From: an uncultured Coprococcus sp.
GTDB taxonomy: Bacteria; Bacillota; Clostridia; Lachnospirales; Lachnospiraceae
DNA length: 7,297 nucleotides
Direction of reading: 5' to 3'
Assembly: GCA_900557435.1 (NCBI GenBank)
Contig: USSH01000121.1
Location: forward strand, 1-7,297
In this document: piece after piece, positions 1 through 5,567 of the stretch
How positions within the stretch are numbered: the stretch's first letter is position 1
Layout: every line of letters starts with the position of its first letter
Made by a program: the position numbers and the translations under genes
The notes under the pieces: model-generated
Database searches by the model: none
What the model was told of the DNA's origin: nothing
Seen by the model: only the letters and a program-made list of their open reading frames with translations

Positions 1-1
1 C

Positions 2-52
2 GAGTTCGTACAGAAGATCGACACAGAGATCAAGACAATGGCTCACAAGTAA
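2..52 (+). CDS. 3' end of an unidentified gene
   Basis: The first bases read as 16 sense codons (Glu-Phe-Val-Gln-Lys-Ile-Asp ... Met-Ala-His-Lys) followed by TAA at 50-52. The reading is supported by the strong intrinsic terminator 30 bases downstream, which marks the end of a transcription unit on this strand. The tail is Lys-rich and looks helical, but it is too short to assign to a family. The start lies outside the window. Confidence 0.5.
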   Translation, partial: EFVQKIDTEIKTMAHK

Positions 53-81
53 AAGCGAAAATTTTACACCACAGGTTCACT

Positions 82-115
82 TACCCTGTCCGCAAGGACA
101 GGGTATTATTTTTTT
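82..115 (+). terminator. Intrinsic terminator of the upstream gene
   Basis: A perfect 10-bp stem (82-91 with 96-105) closed by a GCAA tetraloop is followed by a T-rich run at 106-115. This is the classic Rho-independent layout and lies 30 bases after the stop codon at 52. It separates the upstream gene from the 398-residue ORF. Confidence 0.93.
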
Positions 116-149
116 GTAAATAAATGCATAATGTGAGGGGGCATAGGAT

Positions 150-1346
150 ATGAGACAGGGATATAAGTTTATACGTGAGAGTGGCTGCGAGCATGACGAT
201 GATTATCTCAGTCATCTTTTTAACGATATTTTCTGCTGGACGAATGACACATATAAGCTCTGTTATACACGCCCGGATATGGAGGCCGTGAACGAAGATA
301 ATATACTCGACATTGAGAATGGGGAGAATGAAATACTGTCATTTGACTATCATATGCAGCTCCTTGTAAGCAAGAGAAATGACCCGGAAAATACAGAAAA
401 GGATAAGGCTGAAGATAACGAAGAAAGCGATAGAGAGGTGTGGGAGACTCTGATAAATGCGGCGGCATACGACTTCCCAAATGTCAGGCAGCTCAAGGCG
501 GATATACGGACCATCCTGGACTCCGATATGGAAGATGCCCAGATCGTGAGGGATAATAGCGGAGAGCCATATGAAAAAGTGTTGTGTCTTGGGACGGAGG
601 GGACATATGTGGAGGATGGATATGTTCTCCGAAGGATAAAGAGATATCCGGAGAGTGACAAGCCGGATCGGTATGAGCTGGAGATAGGTACAAATTGTGG
701 GGCAGTTCCTGACAGTGCACATTTTTACCGCCTGATCGATCTGGACAGGGAGGATATCCGATGTCTGTATACTTGCGTTACGAGATTCATAGAAAATGCT
801 GAGGACTTGTATAATCACCGGCTGAAACTTCGCCGGGATAGGGAAAAGCATAACAAGAGAATTGATGGCGAAGTTCTGATGTGCATGCAGAACAGCTTTG
901 AGCTTGTCACCGAAGGCGAAGAGCTGGCCGGTATCGAATATTGGGATTTTAAGGGCGAAAAGCTGACAAAGGAATACAATGCGAGGGTTAGGTCTATAGA
1001 TGGCGATGCTGGCAGTATTGACCTGGGAAGTGGTGAAATGCTGTATATGGATCAGATATATTCCATAGATAAAAAAAGTCCCACCGAGGAAATGTTGTGC
1101 ATGGGTGTGGAGGAGATAGCTGAGGATTTCTGTGACAGCATACTTGTGAAGACGGTGACGATGCTGGATGATTTCGAAACCATGGAGGTATATGATCTCT
1201 GTGAAAAATATGGTGAATACATAGATAACAGGTATTATATGTACCGTGAGGAACACGGATTTGAGATGCCGGAAGATGTGTTCCCTGGGGATGGTGTAAA
1301 GCCGTATGTTGAGAAAGTTGTACGGATTTTGAAGTCGAAAATATAA
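150..1346 (+). CDS. Acidic hypothetical protein, 398 residues
   Basis: I do not recognise this protein. The ATG at 150 has a strong SD (GAGGGGG, 135-141) 8 bases upstream, so the start is well supported. The product is very acidic and has no signal peptide or membrane segment, so it is probably cytoplasmic. Residues about 76-97 form a low-complexity Glu/Asp/Lys/Asn linker between an N-terminal part and the rest. Around residues 225-240 is a charged helical stretch (HRLKLRRDREKHNKRIDGEV). It is followed by a beta-rich segment (about 262-310) with alternating short strands ending in LYMDQIYSID, which loosely recalls small SH3-like or YolD-like barrels; that resemblance is only impressionistic. 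Cysteines are scattered without a metal-site pattern. It appears monocistronic, lying after a terminator and convergent with the Rrf2 gene. Nothing in the context assigns a function. Confidence 0.85.
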   Translation: MRQGYKFIRESGCEHDDDYLSHLFNDIFCWTNDTYKLCYTRPDMEAVNEDNILDIENGENEILSFDYHMQLLVSKRNDPENTEKDKAEDNEESDREVWETLINAAAYDFPNVRQLKADIRTILDSDMEDAQIVRDNSGEPYEKVLCLGTEGTYVEDGYVLRRIKRYPESDKPDRYELEIGTNCGAVPDSAHFYRLIDLDREDIRCLYTCVTRFIENAEDLYNHRLKLRRDREKHNKRIDGEVLMCMQNSFELVTEGEELAGIEYWDFKGEKLTKEYNARVRSIDGDAGSIDLGSGEMLYMDQIYSIDKKSPTEEMLCMGVEEIAEDFCDSILVKTVTMLDDFETMEVYDLCEKYGEYIDNRYYMYREEHGFEMPEDVFPGDGVKPYVEKVVRILKSKI

Positions 1347-1364
1347 AAAATATTGTATTGGAGA

Positions 1365-1440
1365 AACCGCTATGAACGAAGTTCATACTCGGAATCGGTT
1401 CCGACGACCTGCCCCACCCGAGTAAGCGAGAGGGGCGATA
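1365..1440. repeat. Cluster of three inverted repeats between convergent genes
   Basis: The gap between the two convergent stops holds three consecutive potential hairpins: TATGAAC-GAA-GTTCATA (1371-1387), CGGAA-TCGG-TTCCG (1390-1403), and GCCCC...GGGGC (1411-1415 with 1432-1436). An alternative long-range pairing joins ACTCGG (1387-1392) to CCGAGT (1418-1423). The patch is more GC-rich than its flanks. There is no U-tract directly after a stem on either strand, so it is not a standard terminator. It could be a dispersed intergenic repeat, a structured 3' end serving both genes, or a remnant of a small mobile element. Confidence 0.55.
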
Positions 1441-1458
1441 CATAAACGCAAATATAAT

Positions 1459-1893
1459 TTAAATGCAATAGTTATCTGCTGCCTCAGGTCTTTCTGCCAC
1501 AAGGTCAGCGATGGTGGTGGTGTCTATCACGTCCCGGATCGCTTTATCCAGTCTGCGCCAGAGACCTATGGTGGAGCATCTTGCCTCGCGGTCGCACTGG
1601 AATTCATCTGCATCAAGACATGCAACAGGTGATATGCCGCCCTCAGTGAGCCTTAAGACCATGCCCACTGTTATGTCTTCTGGGGCTTTTCGGAGAAGGT
1701 AGCCTCCCTGCGGTCCTCTGGTACTCTTCACCAGTCCGCCTGAGTTCAGAACAGATGTGATCTGCTCAAGGTACTTCTCGGATATCTCTTCCTGTGCGGC
1801 AACATCCTTGATGCTCACTGGCTTGCCGTCTGTCCTCGATGCTATATTTATAAGAAAACGCAGAGCGTAACGCCCTTTTGTGGATACTTTCAT
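1459..1893 (-). CDS. Rrf2-family transcriptional regulator (IscR/CymR-like)
   Basis: This 144-residue protein has the Rrf2 family layout. It starts MKVSTKGRYALR, has an N-terminal winged helix-turn-helix (about residues 1-66, including the KYLEQI recognition region), and carries the family wing motif RGPQGGY at 59-65. Three cysteines follow, C92, C100 and C106, spaced C-x7-C-x5-C, in the region where IscR and NsrR bind an Fe-S cluster; IscR itself has C-x5-C-x5-C. CymR-type cysteine repressors normally lack this triad, so the protein combines an Fe-S-type sensor with a cysteine-metabolism setting. The start at 1893 is set by GGGAGG (1902-1907) 8 bases upstream and by family alignment; an open frame extends 27 codons further but has no family similarity. 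It is divergent from the sulfhydrylase gene, so repression of that gene and of itself is the likely role. That role is inferred. Confidence 0.93.
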   Translation of the reverse strand: MKVSTKGRYALRFLINIASRTDGKPVSIKDVAAQEEISEKYLEQITSVLNSGGLVKSTRGPQGGYLLRKAPEDITVGMVLRLTEGGISPVACLDADEFQCDREARCSTIGLWRRLDKAIRDVIDTTTIADLVAERPEAADNYCI

Positions 1894-1950
1894 AATATAA
1901 ACCTCCCAAATGCCTGTATTTACTGATAATTGCATATCATTTACACGTCT

Positions 1951-1978
1951 ATTATAACATCTGAAAAAAAACAATCAA
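1951..1978 (-). promoter_or_regulatory. Promoter of the Rrf2 regulator gene
   Basis: On the minus strand, a TTGATT -35 (1973-1978) and a perfect TATAAT -10 (1951-1956) are separated by 16 bases. Transcription would begin near 1944, giving a leader of about 50 bases before the ATG at 1893. The operator-like TAATTC at 1981-1986 sits just upstream of the -35, consistent with autoregulation. Confidence 0.75.
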
Positions 1979-1980
1979 GA

Positions 1981-2065
1981 TAATTCATAAAAAACCTATT
2001 GACAAAGTGGGAATTAGGCTGTAATATACAGCTATGCTTAATTCATAGTTTCCGAGTAGGAATTA
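1981..2065. promoter_or_regulatory. Duplicated operator-like module, putative Rrf2 binding sites
   Basis: The 9-base word TAATTCATA occurs at 1981-1989 and again at 2039-2047. Each copy is followed by a GGAATTA (2010-2016 and 2059-2065), so each module forms an inverted repeat TAATTC...GAATTA. The second spans exactly 27 bases and also contains a tighter imperfect dyad, TTCC-GAGTA-GGAA (2050-2062). From memory, CymR-type Rrf2 sites in Bacillus are AT-rich boxes of similar size containing GGAATTA. The first module overlaps the -35 and spacer of the sulfhydrylase promoter; the second lies just downstream of the expected start site. This is a good arrangement for repression. Binding is inferred. 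Confidence 0.6.
1999..2027 (+). promoter_or_regulatory. Main promoter of the sulfhydrylase transcript
   Basis: A perfect TTGACA -35 (1999-2004) and a TAATAT -10 (2022-2027) are separated by 17 bases. Transcription would start near 2034. This gives a leader of about 365 bases that contains the polycysteine short ORF. The promoter is back-to-back with the regulator promoter, with 20 bases between the two -35 boxes. Confidence 0.75.
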
Positions 2066-2144
2066 TGTGAAAAGTAAAAATAATCACAGAAATGATACGA
2101 TCAAGTCAAATTTCAAAGACGAAAATCGAGAAAGAGGTGTTGAT

Positions 2145-2228
2145 ATGCTGGGAAGGACATTTAAACCACAGTACCTTAACGAAGACAGACGAATGTGTTG
2201 CATAGAAGTCATGTGTTGCTGCTGTTAA
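2145..2228 (+). CDS. Polycysteine leader peptide, 27 residues
   Basis: A short ORF begins at ATG 2145 with a good SD (AGAGG, 2133-2137) 7 bases upstream, and stops at TAA 2226-2228. The peptide ends Arg-Arg-Met-Cys-Cys-Ile-Glu-Val-Met-Cys-Cys-Cys-Cys. Six of 27 residues are cysteine, and four Cys codons in a row (TGT TGC TGC TGT, 2214-2225) directly precede the stop. It lies inside the transcribed leader of a sulfhydrylase gene. This is the pattern of an amino-acid-sensing leader peptide: scarce Cys-tRNA would stall the ribosome at the end of the ORF. Polycysteine short ORFs are known as cysteine-responsive attenuators in mycobacteria; a counterpart here is inferred. The first half (about MLGRTFKPQYLNEDRR) is ordinary. 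No classic terminator hairpin is visible in the 169 bases before the sulfhydrylase start, so the read-out could be Rho-dependent or translational. Confidence 0.8.
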   Translation: MLGRTFKPQYLNEDRRMCCIEVMCCCC

Positions 2229-2397
2229 AGCGAACACAGAACCAATAATTATGACACAGATATAAATAACAGATCATACATAATAGACAGAGAATAATAA
2301 AGAAGAGTATAATGCCACATGAGCTCATATACATGACAAGATGAATGGGCAGGTGCGCATGACAGATAAAATATTTGAATTTAAGGAGAATAAGATC
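2229..2397 (+). promoter_or_regulatory. Leader between polycysteine ORF and sulfhydrylase
   Basis: This A-rich, low-G stretch has little obvious secondary structure and no intrinsic terminator. It contains a possible second promoter, a perfect 10-base palindrome ATGAGCTCAT (2319-2328), and the sulfhydrylase SD AAGGAG (2383-2388). CCTTAA inside the short ORF (2174-2179) is complementary to TTAAGG over that SD (2381-2386). Six bases could match by chance, but it is one route by which translation of the short ORF could affect access to the SD. Confidence 0.45.
2284..2313 (+). promoter_or_regulatory. Possible secondary promoter downstream of the short ORF
   Basis: TAGACA (2284-2289, five of six to TTGACA) and a perfect TATAAT (2308-2313) are separated by 18 bases. 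A start near 2320 would make a sulfhydrylase transcript that bypasses both the operator modules and the polycysteine ORF. The region is AT-rich, so a chance match is quite possible. Confidence 0.4.
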
Positions 2398-3708
2398 ATG
2401 GCAAAGAAGACAAGAGCAGAGAGAAATTTAAAGTTTGAGACATTACAGTTACACGTAGGACAGGAGACAGCAGATCCAGTTACAGATGCAAGAGCGGTAC
2501 CAATCTACCAGACATCATCATTCGTATTCCACAACTCACAGCATGCAGCTGACAGATTCGCACTCAAGGATGCCGGAAACATCTACGGAAGACTTACAAA
2601 CCCAACAGAGGATGTATTTGAGAGAAGAATCGCAGCCCTCGAGGGCGGCGTTGCAGCACTGGCAGTTGGCTCAGGCGCAGCAGCAGTTACATATACAATT
2701 CAGAACCTTGCACTTGCAGGAGACCACATCGTAGCAGCAAAGAACATCTACGGCGGAACATACAATCTCCTTGCACATACACTCAAGGATTACAATGTAG
2801 ATACAACATTTGTTGATCCACTTGATCCACAGGCATTTGAGGATGCTATCCAGGAGAACACAAAGGCCCTCTACATCGAGGTTCTTGGAAATCCTAACTC
2901 AGAGGTTTCAGATATCGAGACAATTGCAAAGATCGCTCACGCACACAAGATTCCACTTGTTATCGACAGCACATTTGCAACACCATACCTCGTAAGACCT
3001 ATCGAGTACGGTGCGGACATCGTAGTTCACTCAGCGACAAAGTTCATTGGTGGACACGGAACAACTATCGGTGGTGTCATCATCGACAGCGGTAACTTCG
3101 ACTGGAAGGCATCAGGCAAGTTCCCACAGCTCACTGAGCCAAATGAGAGTTACCACGGCGTAAGCTTTGTAGACGCAGCAGGTCCTGCAGCATTTGTCAC
3201 AAGGATCAGAGCTATCCTTCTCCGTGACACGGGTGCTACGATCTCACCAATACACTCATGGATATTTCTTCAGGGACTTGAGACACTGTCACTCCGTGTT
3301 GAGAGACATGTATCAAATGCACTCAAGGTAGTTGAGTACCTGAACAACCATCCGCTTGTTGAGAAGGTAAATCACCCTTCAGTATCCACAGATCCTGAGC
3401 AGCAGAGACTGTACAAGAAGTACTTCCCTAACGGTGGTGGTTCGATCTTCACATTTGAGATCAAGGGCGATGCAGAGACAGCCAAGAAGTTCATTGACAA
3501 CCTGGAGATATTCTCACTTCTTGCAAATGTCGCTGATGTTAAGTCACTGGCTATCCACCCGGCATCAACAACTCACTCAGAGCTGAACGAGGCTGAGCTT
3601 ATTGATCAGGGAATCAAGCAGAACACAATCAGACTTTCAATCGGTACTGAGAACATAGACGATATCATCGAGGATCTTGACGAGGCATTCAAGGCAATCC
3701 AGGAGTAA
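2398..3708 (+). CDS. metY: O-acetylhomoserine/O-acetylserine sulfhydrylase
   Basis: This 436-residue PLP enzyme of the Cys/Met metabolism (cystathionine gamma-synthase-like) family is close to the usual MetY length. It is expected to make homocysteine from O-acetylhomoserine and sulfide; related enzymes also accept O-acetylserine to give cysteine, and the choice cannot be read here. Seen: FETLQLHVGQ at the N-terminus; YGRLTNPT at 63-70, with the Tyr and Arg that contact PLP phosphate in the family; the GSGAAA loop at 91-96; the D-S-T before the active site; and HSATKFIGGHG with the PLP lysine K215. The C-terminal domain ends in NTIRLSIGTENIDDI, typical of the family. The start at 2398 follows AAGGAG by 9 bases; in-frame ATGs at 2341 and 2359 lack an SD and add non-family sequence. 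Codon use is strongly biased to A- and C-ending codons, suggesting high expression. It is followed by cysK, and its leader carries operators and a Cys-rich short ORF. Confidence 0.95.
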   Translation: MAKKTRAERNLKFETLQLHVGQETADPVTDARAVPIYQTSSFVFHNSQHAADRFALKDAGNIYGRLTNPTEDVFERRIAALEGGVAALAVGSGAAAVTYTIQNLALAGDHIVAAKNIYGGTYNLLAHTLKDYNVDTTFVDPLDPQAFEDAIQENTKALYIEVLGNPNSEVSDIETIAKIAHAHKIPLVIDSTFATPYLVRPIEYGADIVVHSATKFIGGHGTTIGGVIIDSGNFDWKASGKFPQLTEPNESYHGVSFVDAAGPAAFVTRIRAILLRDTGATISPIHSWIFLQGLETLSLRVERHVSNALKVVEYLNNHPLVEKVNHPSVSTDPEQQRLYKKYFPNGGGSIFTFEIKGDAETAKKFIDNLEIFSLLANVADVKSLAIHPASTTHSELNEAELIDQGIKQNTIRLSIGTENIDDIIEDLDEAFKAIQE

Positions 3709-3731
3709 TCGATATAAATAATGAATATAAG

Positions 3732-3772
3732 ACGGCGCTGGCTTTGGATGACATGTTGAAGCCCAGCGTCGT
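3732..3772 (+). terminator. Hairpin in the metY-cysK gap, weak or partial terminator
   Basis: The arms ACGGCGCTGG (3732-3741) and CCAGCGTCGT (3763-3772), with a CTT/AAG extension across a one-base bulge, form a stable imperfect stem with a loop of about 14 bases. The following sequence, TTTAAAACAG, is a poor U-tract. It may terminate partially, lowering cysK relative to metY, or it may stabilise the upstream mRNA 3' end. Confidence 0.55.
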
Positions 3773-3860
3773 TTAAAACAGATGGACAATGAGTAGAATA
3801 TAAGAGAAGACTACAAAAAGTGAACATAATAAATATCAGGAAAGGCAATGGTAAAATAAT

Positions 3861-4790
3861 ATGAGTAATATATATAAGAGCGCAGCAGAGCTTATAGGTA
3901 AGACTCCACTTCTGGAGCTTTCAAACATAGAGAAGAAGAATGATCTCAAGGCAAATATCCTTGCGAAGCTGGAGTACTTTAACCCGGCAGGAAGTGTTAA
4001 GGACAGGATCGCATTCCAGATGATCGAGGATGCGGAGAAGGACGGCACACTTAAGCCGGGCGCAACCATCATCGAGCCTACATCAGGCAACACAGGTATC
4101 GGTCTTGCATCCATAGCAACAGCCAAGGGTTACAAGGCGATCATCGTTATGCCTGAGACCATGAGCGTTGAGAGACGTAACATCATCAAGGCATATGGTG
4201 CTGAGATAGTTCTCACAGACGGAACAAAGGGAATGAAGGGAGCCATCGCAAAGGCTGATGAGCTTTCAAAGGAGATCCCTGGCAGCTTTGTAGCTGGACA
4301 GTTCGTAAATCCATCCAATCCAAAGGCACACAGACTCACAACTGGTCCTGAGATCTGGGAGGACACAGACGGAAAGGTAGATGTATTTGTAGCCGGTATT
4401 GGAACAGGTGGAACTATCACAGGCGTTGGCGAGTATCTGAAGGAGAAGAATCCGGATGTAAAGGTCATCGCCGTTGAGCCTGCCACATCACCAGTCCTCT
4501 CAAAGGGCGTTTCAGGAGCACACAAGATACAGGGAATCGGTGCAGGATTTGTTCCTGACACACTTAACACAAAGGTATATGACGAGATCATCGCTGTTGA
4601 GAATGATGACGCATTTGCAGCAGCTAAGGAGATCGCATCAGCAGAGGGAATCCTCGTAGGAATCTCATCAGGTGCAGCTTACTTTGCAGCAAAGCAGATC
4701 GCAGAGCGCCCTGAGTATGCAGGCAAGAACATCGTAGTACTTCTTCCAGACAGTGGAGACAGATATTACTCAACTCCGTTATTCGGCTAA
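3861..4790 (+). CDS. cysK: Cysteine synthase A (O-acetylserine thiol-lyase)
   Basis: This 309-residue fold-type II PLP enzyme matches CysK in length and motifs. It converts O-acetylserine and sulfide to cysteine in the cytosol. Seen: the IGKTPLLEL N-terminus; NPAGSVKDR with the PLP lysine K47; the substrate loop TSGNTG at 74-79; the phosphate-binding GTGGT loop at 181-185; IQGIGAGFVP at 223-232; the SSGA segment at 269-272; and the PDSGDRYYSTPLF tail. The protein ends in Phe-Gly rather than the terminal Ile that docks CysE in enterobacteria, so a CysE complex of that type is not supported by the C-terminus. The SD is atypical: AGGAAAGG (3838-3845) lies 15 bases from this ATG, with a three-codon mini-ORF between them. 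It shares A/C-ending codon bias with metY, lies 152 bases after it, and is probably partly co-transcribed. Confidence 0.97.
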   Translation: MSNIYKSAAELIGKTPLLELSNIEKKNDLKANILAKLEYFNPAGSVKDRIAFQMIEDAEKDGTLKPGATIIEPTSGNTGIGLASIATAKGYKAIIVMPETMSVERRNIIKAYGAEIVLTDGTKGMKGAIAKADELSKEIPGSFVAGQFVNPSNPKAHRLTTGPEIWEDTDGKVDVFVAGIGTGGTITGVGEYLKEKNPDVKVIAVEPATSPVLSKGVSGAHKIQGIGAGFVPDTLNTKVYDEIIAVENDDAFAAAKEIASAEGILVGISSGAAYFAAKQIAERPEYAGKNIVVLLPDSGDRYYSTPLFG

Positions 4791-4830
4791 ATGGATATAT
4801 AGTAATTGCTGTGATATAGAATTTATATGA

Positions 4831-4869
4831 AAAAGCCACCACATCGTGTTTTGATGTGGTGGCTTTTTT
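4831..4869 (+). terminator. Strong intrinsic terminator after cysK
   Basis: A perfect 15-bp stem (4831-4845 with 4853-4867) encloses a 7-base loop (4846-4852). The 3' arm ends in a T6 run and the 5' arm begins with A4. It ends the metY-cysK unit. The A-run on the 5' side means it could also work for transcription from the other strand. Confidence 0.96.
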
Positions 4870-4896
4870 GAAAGTACCCTTAATTAGCTGCATAAG

Positions 4897-5406
4897 ATGT
4901 TGTACAGTCATATGAATAACCCGTTTGCAGGAAGAATAAAGACGGTGCAGAATTATATCAGTGCAACTTATCCTGATGGATCTACGGAAGTCCTGTTCAC
5001 GCCGATGGCTCCATTTGAGACACCGGAAGCGCTGGACAGGATATGTGGGGAATACAACAGGGTGATCGGTAATTTCGAGATGGAGCCGCTGATCGTCATT
5101 CCTGTTTTCATACATGATTTTCTGTGCATACATCCGTTTATAAAGTATCTCCTTGGAACGATACTTGTTGCTTATAAGGATTTTGAGGAGCACTTTGCAA
5201 TTGTAGAGGAAAAGCTGACGGCGATTGAGATGGTGCGAAAAGCGATACTGCTGAAAATAGGAAAGTTTACAAAGCAGGATATAATGGAACTTTGTCCGAC
5301 CCTCAGCATCAGTTCGGTAGAGGGAGCACTCAGAAAACTCGTAAAAGAGGGCGATATAGGCAGAGGCGGTACAGGCAAGTCTACCTATTATGTCAGAATG
5401 AAATAA
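4897..5406 (+). pseudogene. Fic-family protein remnant lacking the catalytic motif
   Basis: The 169-codon frame is recognisably a Fic-domain protein of the type common in gut Clostridia, normally over 300 residues as I recall. Present are the ISATYPDG strand (21-28), the LFTPMAPFETPEALD segment (33-47), the helix leading to IHDFLCIHPF (72-81), and a C-terminal helix plus winged helix (about 100-169, KFTKQDIMELCPTLS...GKSTYYVRMK). The catalytic motif HPFx(D/E)GN(G/K)R is broken: after HPF (79-81, bases 5131-5139) the frame goes straight to IKYLLGTIL, which in intact relatives lies roughly 70 residues further on and follows a Pro-Phe. The N-terminal third is also absent: there is no SD before the ATG at 4897, and a stop lies just upstream. 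AMP-transfer activity should therefore be lost. The frame is still open, so a residual DNA-binding product is possible but unlikely without an SD. Confidence 0.8.
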
Positions 5407-5567
5407 CATATGCTTGTATTTTTTCCATTAGCTTGTTAATCTATTGTACGGAACAGGAGATCAGTATGCATGGCAGAGACTAATTGCCGGTACATTTGAG
5501 ATGGTGGGCAGATTGGGATAAGATTGATCTGAATGAATTGATATTAGGGGAAAAGGAATATAAGACT
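5407..5567 (+). promoter_or_regulatory. Leader of the membrane-protein gene with a five-codon ORF
   Basis: This gap holds a strong SD (AGGAG, 5455-5459) followed by ATG CAT GGC AGA GAC TAA (5466-5483). The mini-ORF is in the same frame as the downstream gene, and no further stop occurs between 5484 and the ATG at 5568. The 28 codons between are rich in Trp, Asp and Leu. It may be a leader ORF, or the original start of a longer protein now cut by the TAA. No convincing -35/-10 pair was found. Confidence 0.45.

Noticed and set aside
127..132. Extended -10 promoter (TG-containing CATAAT) before the acidic protein
   Set aside because: A -10-like hexamer exists, but the matching -35 position falls in the terminator T-run and has no useful match.
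339..1256. Long open frame of 305 codons on the minus strand opposite the acidic protein
   Set aside because: It lies wholly antisense to a gene with a strong SD and coherent acidic composition. Its translation is rich in Ile, His and Phe, as expected from reading the complement of Asp/Glu/Tyr codons, and I see no SD-supported start.
1340..1360. Intrinsic terminator for the Rrf2 gene on the minus strand
   Set aside because: The T-run lies about 18 bases past the nearest hairpin (1371-1387), too far for a standard Rho-independent terminator.
1894..1974. 27-codon N-terminal extension of the Rrf2 regulator
   Set aside because: It includes the promoter -10 region and upstream sequence, and family members begin at MKVSTKGRYALR, which has its own strong SD.
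2101..2150. SAM-I riboswitch or T-box in the metY leader
   Set aside because: AGAGGTG recalls the SAM-I core, but the conserved GGAGGGACTGGCCC and GAAACC segments are missing. No TGGnACCGCG T-box motif is present, and AGAGGTG serves as the SD of the short ORF.
2341..2397. Earlier in-frame starts for metY at 2341 and 2359
   Set aside because: Neither has an SD, and the added residues do not resemble the family N-terminus. The ATG at 2398 follows AAGGAG at good spacing.
3748..3759. ATG ACA TGT TGA, a Cys-containing mini-ORF in the loop of the metY-cysK hairpin
   Set aside because: It has no SD and only three codons; it is most likely chance, although it contains a Cys codon.
4624..5409. Minus-strand frame of 261 codons spanning the cysK end and the Fic remnant
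   Set aside because: It crosses the strong terminator and is antisense to both cysK and the clearly recognisable Fic sequence. The translation looks like no family.
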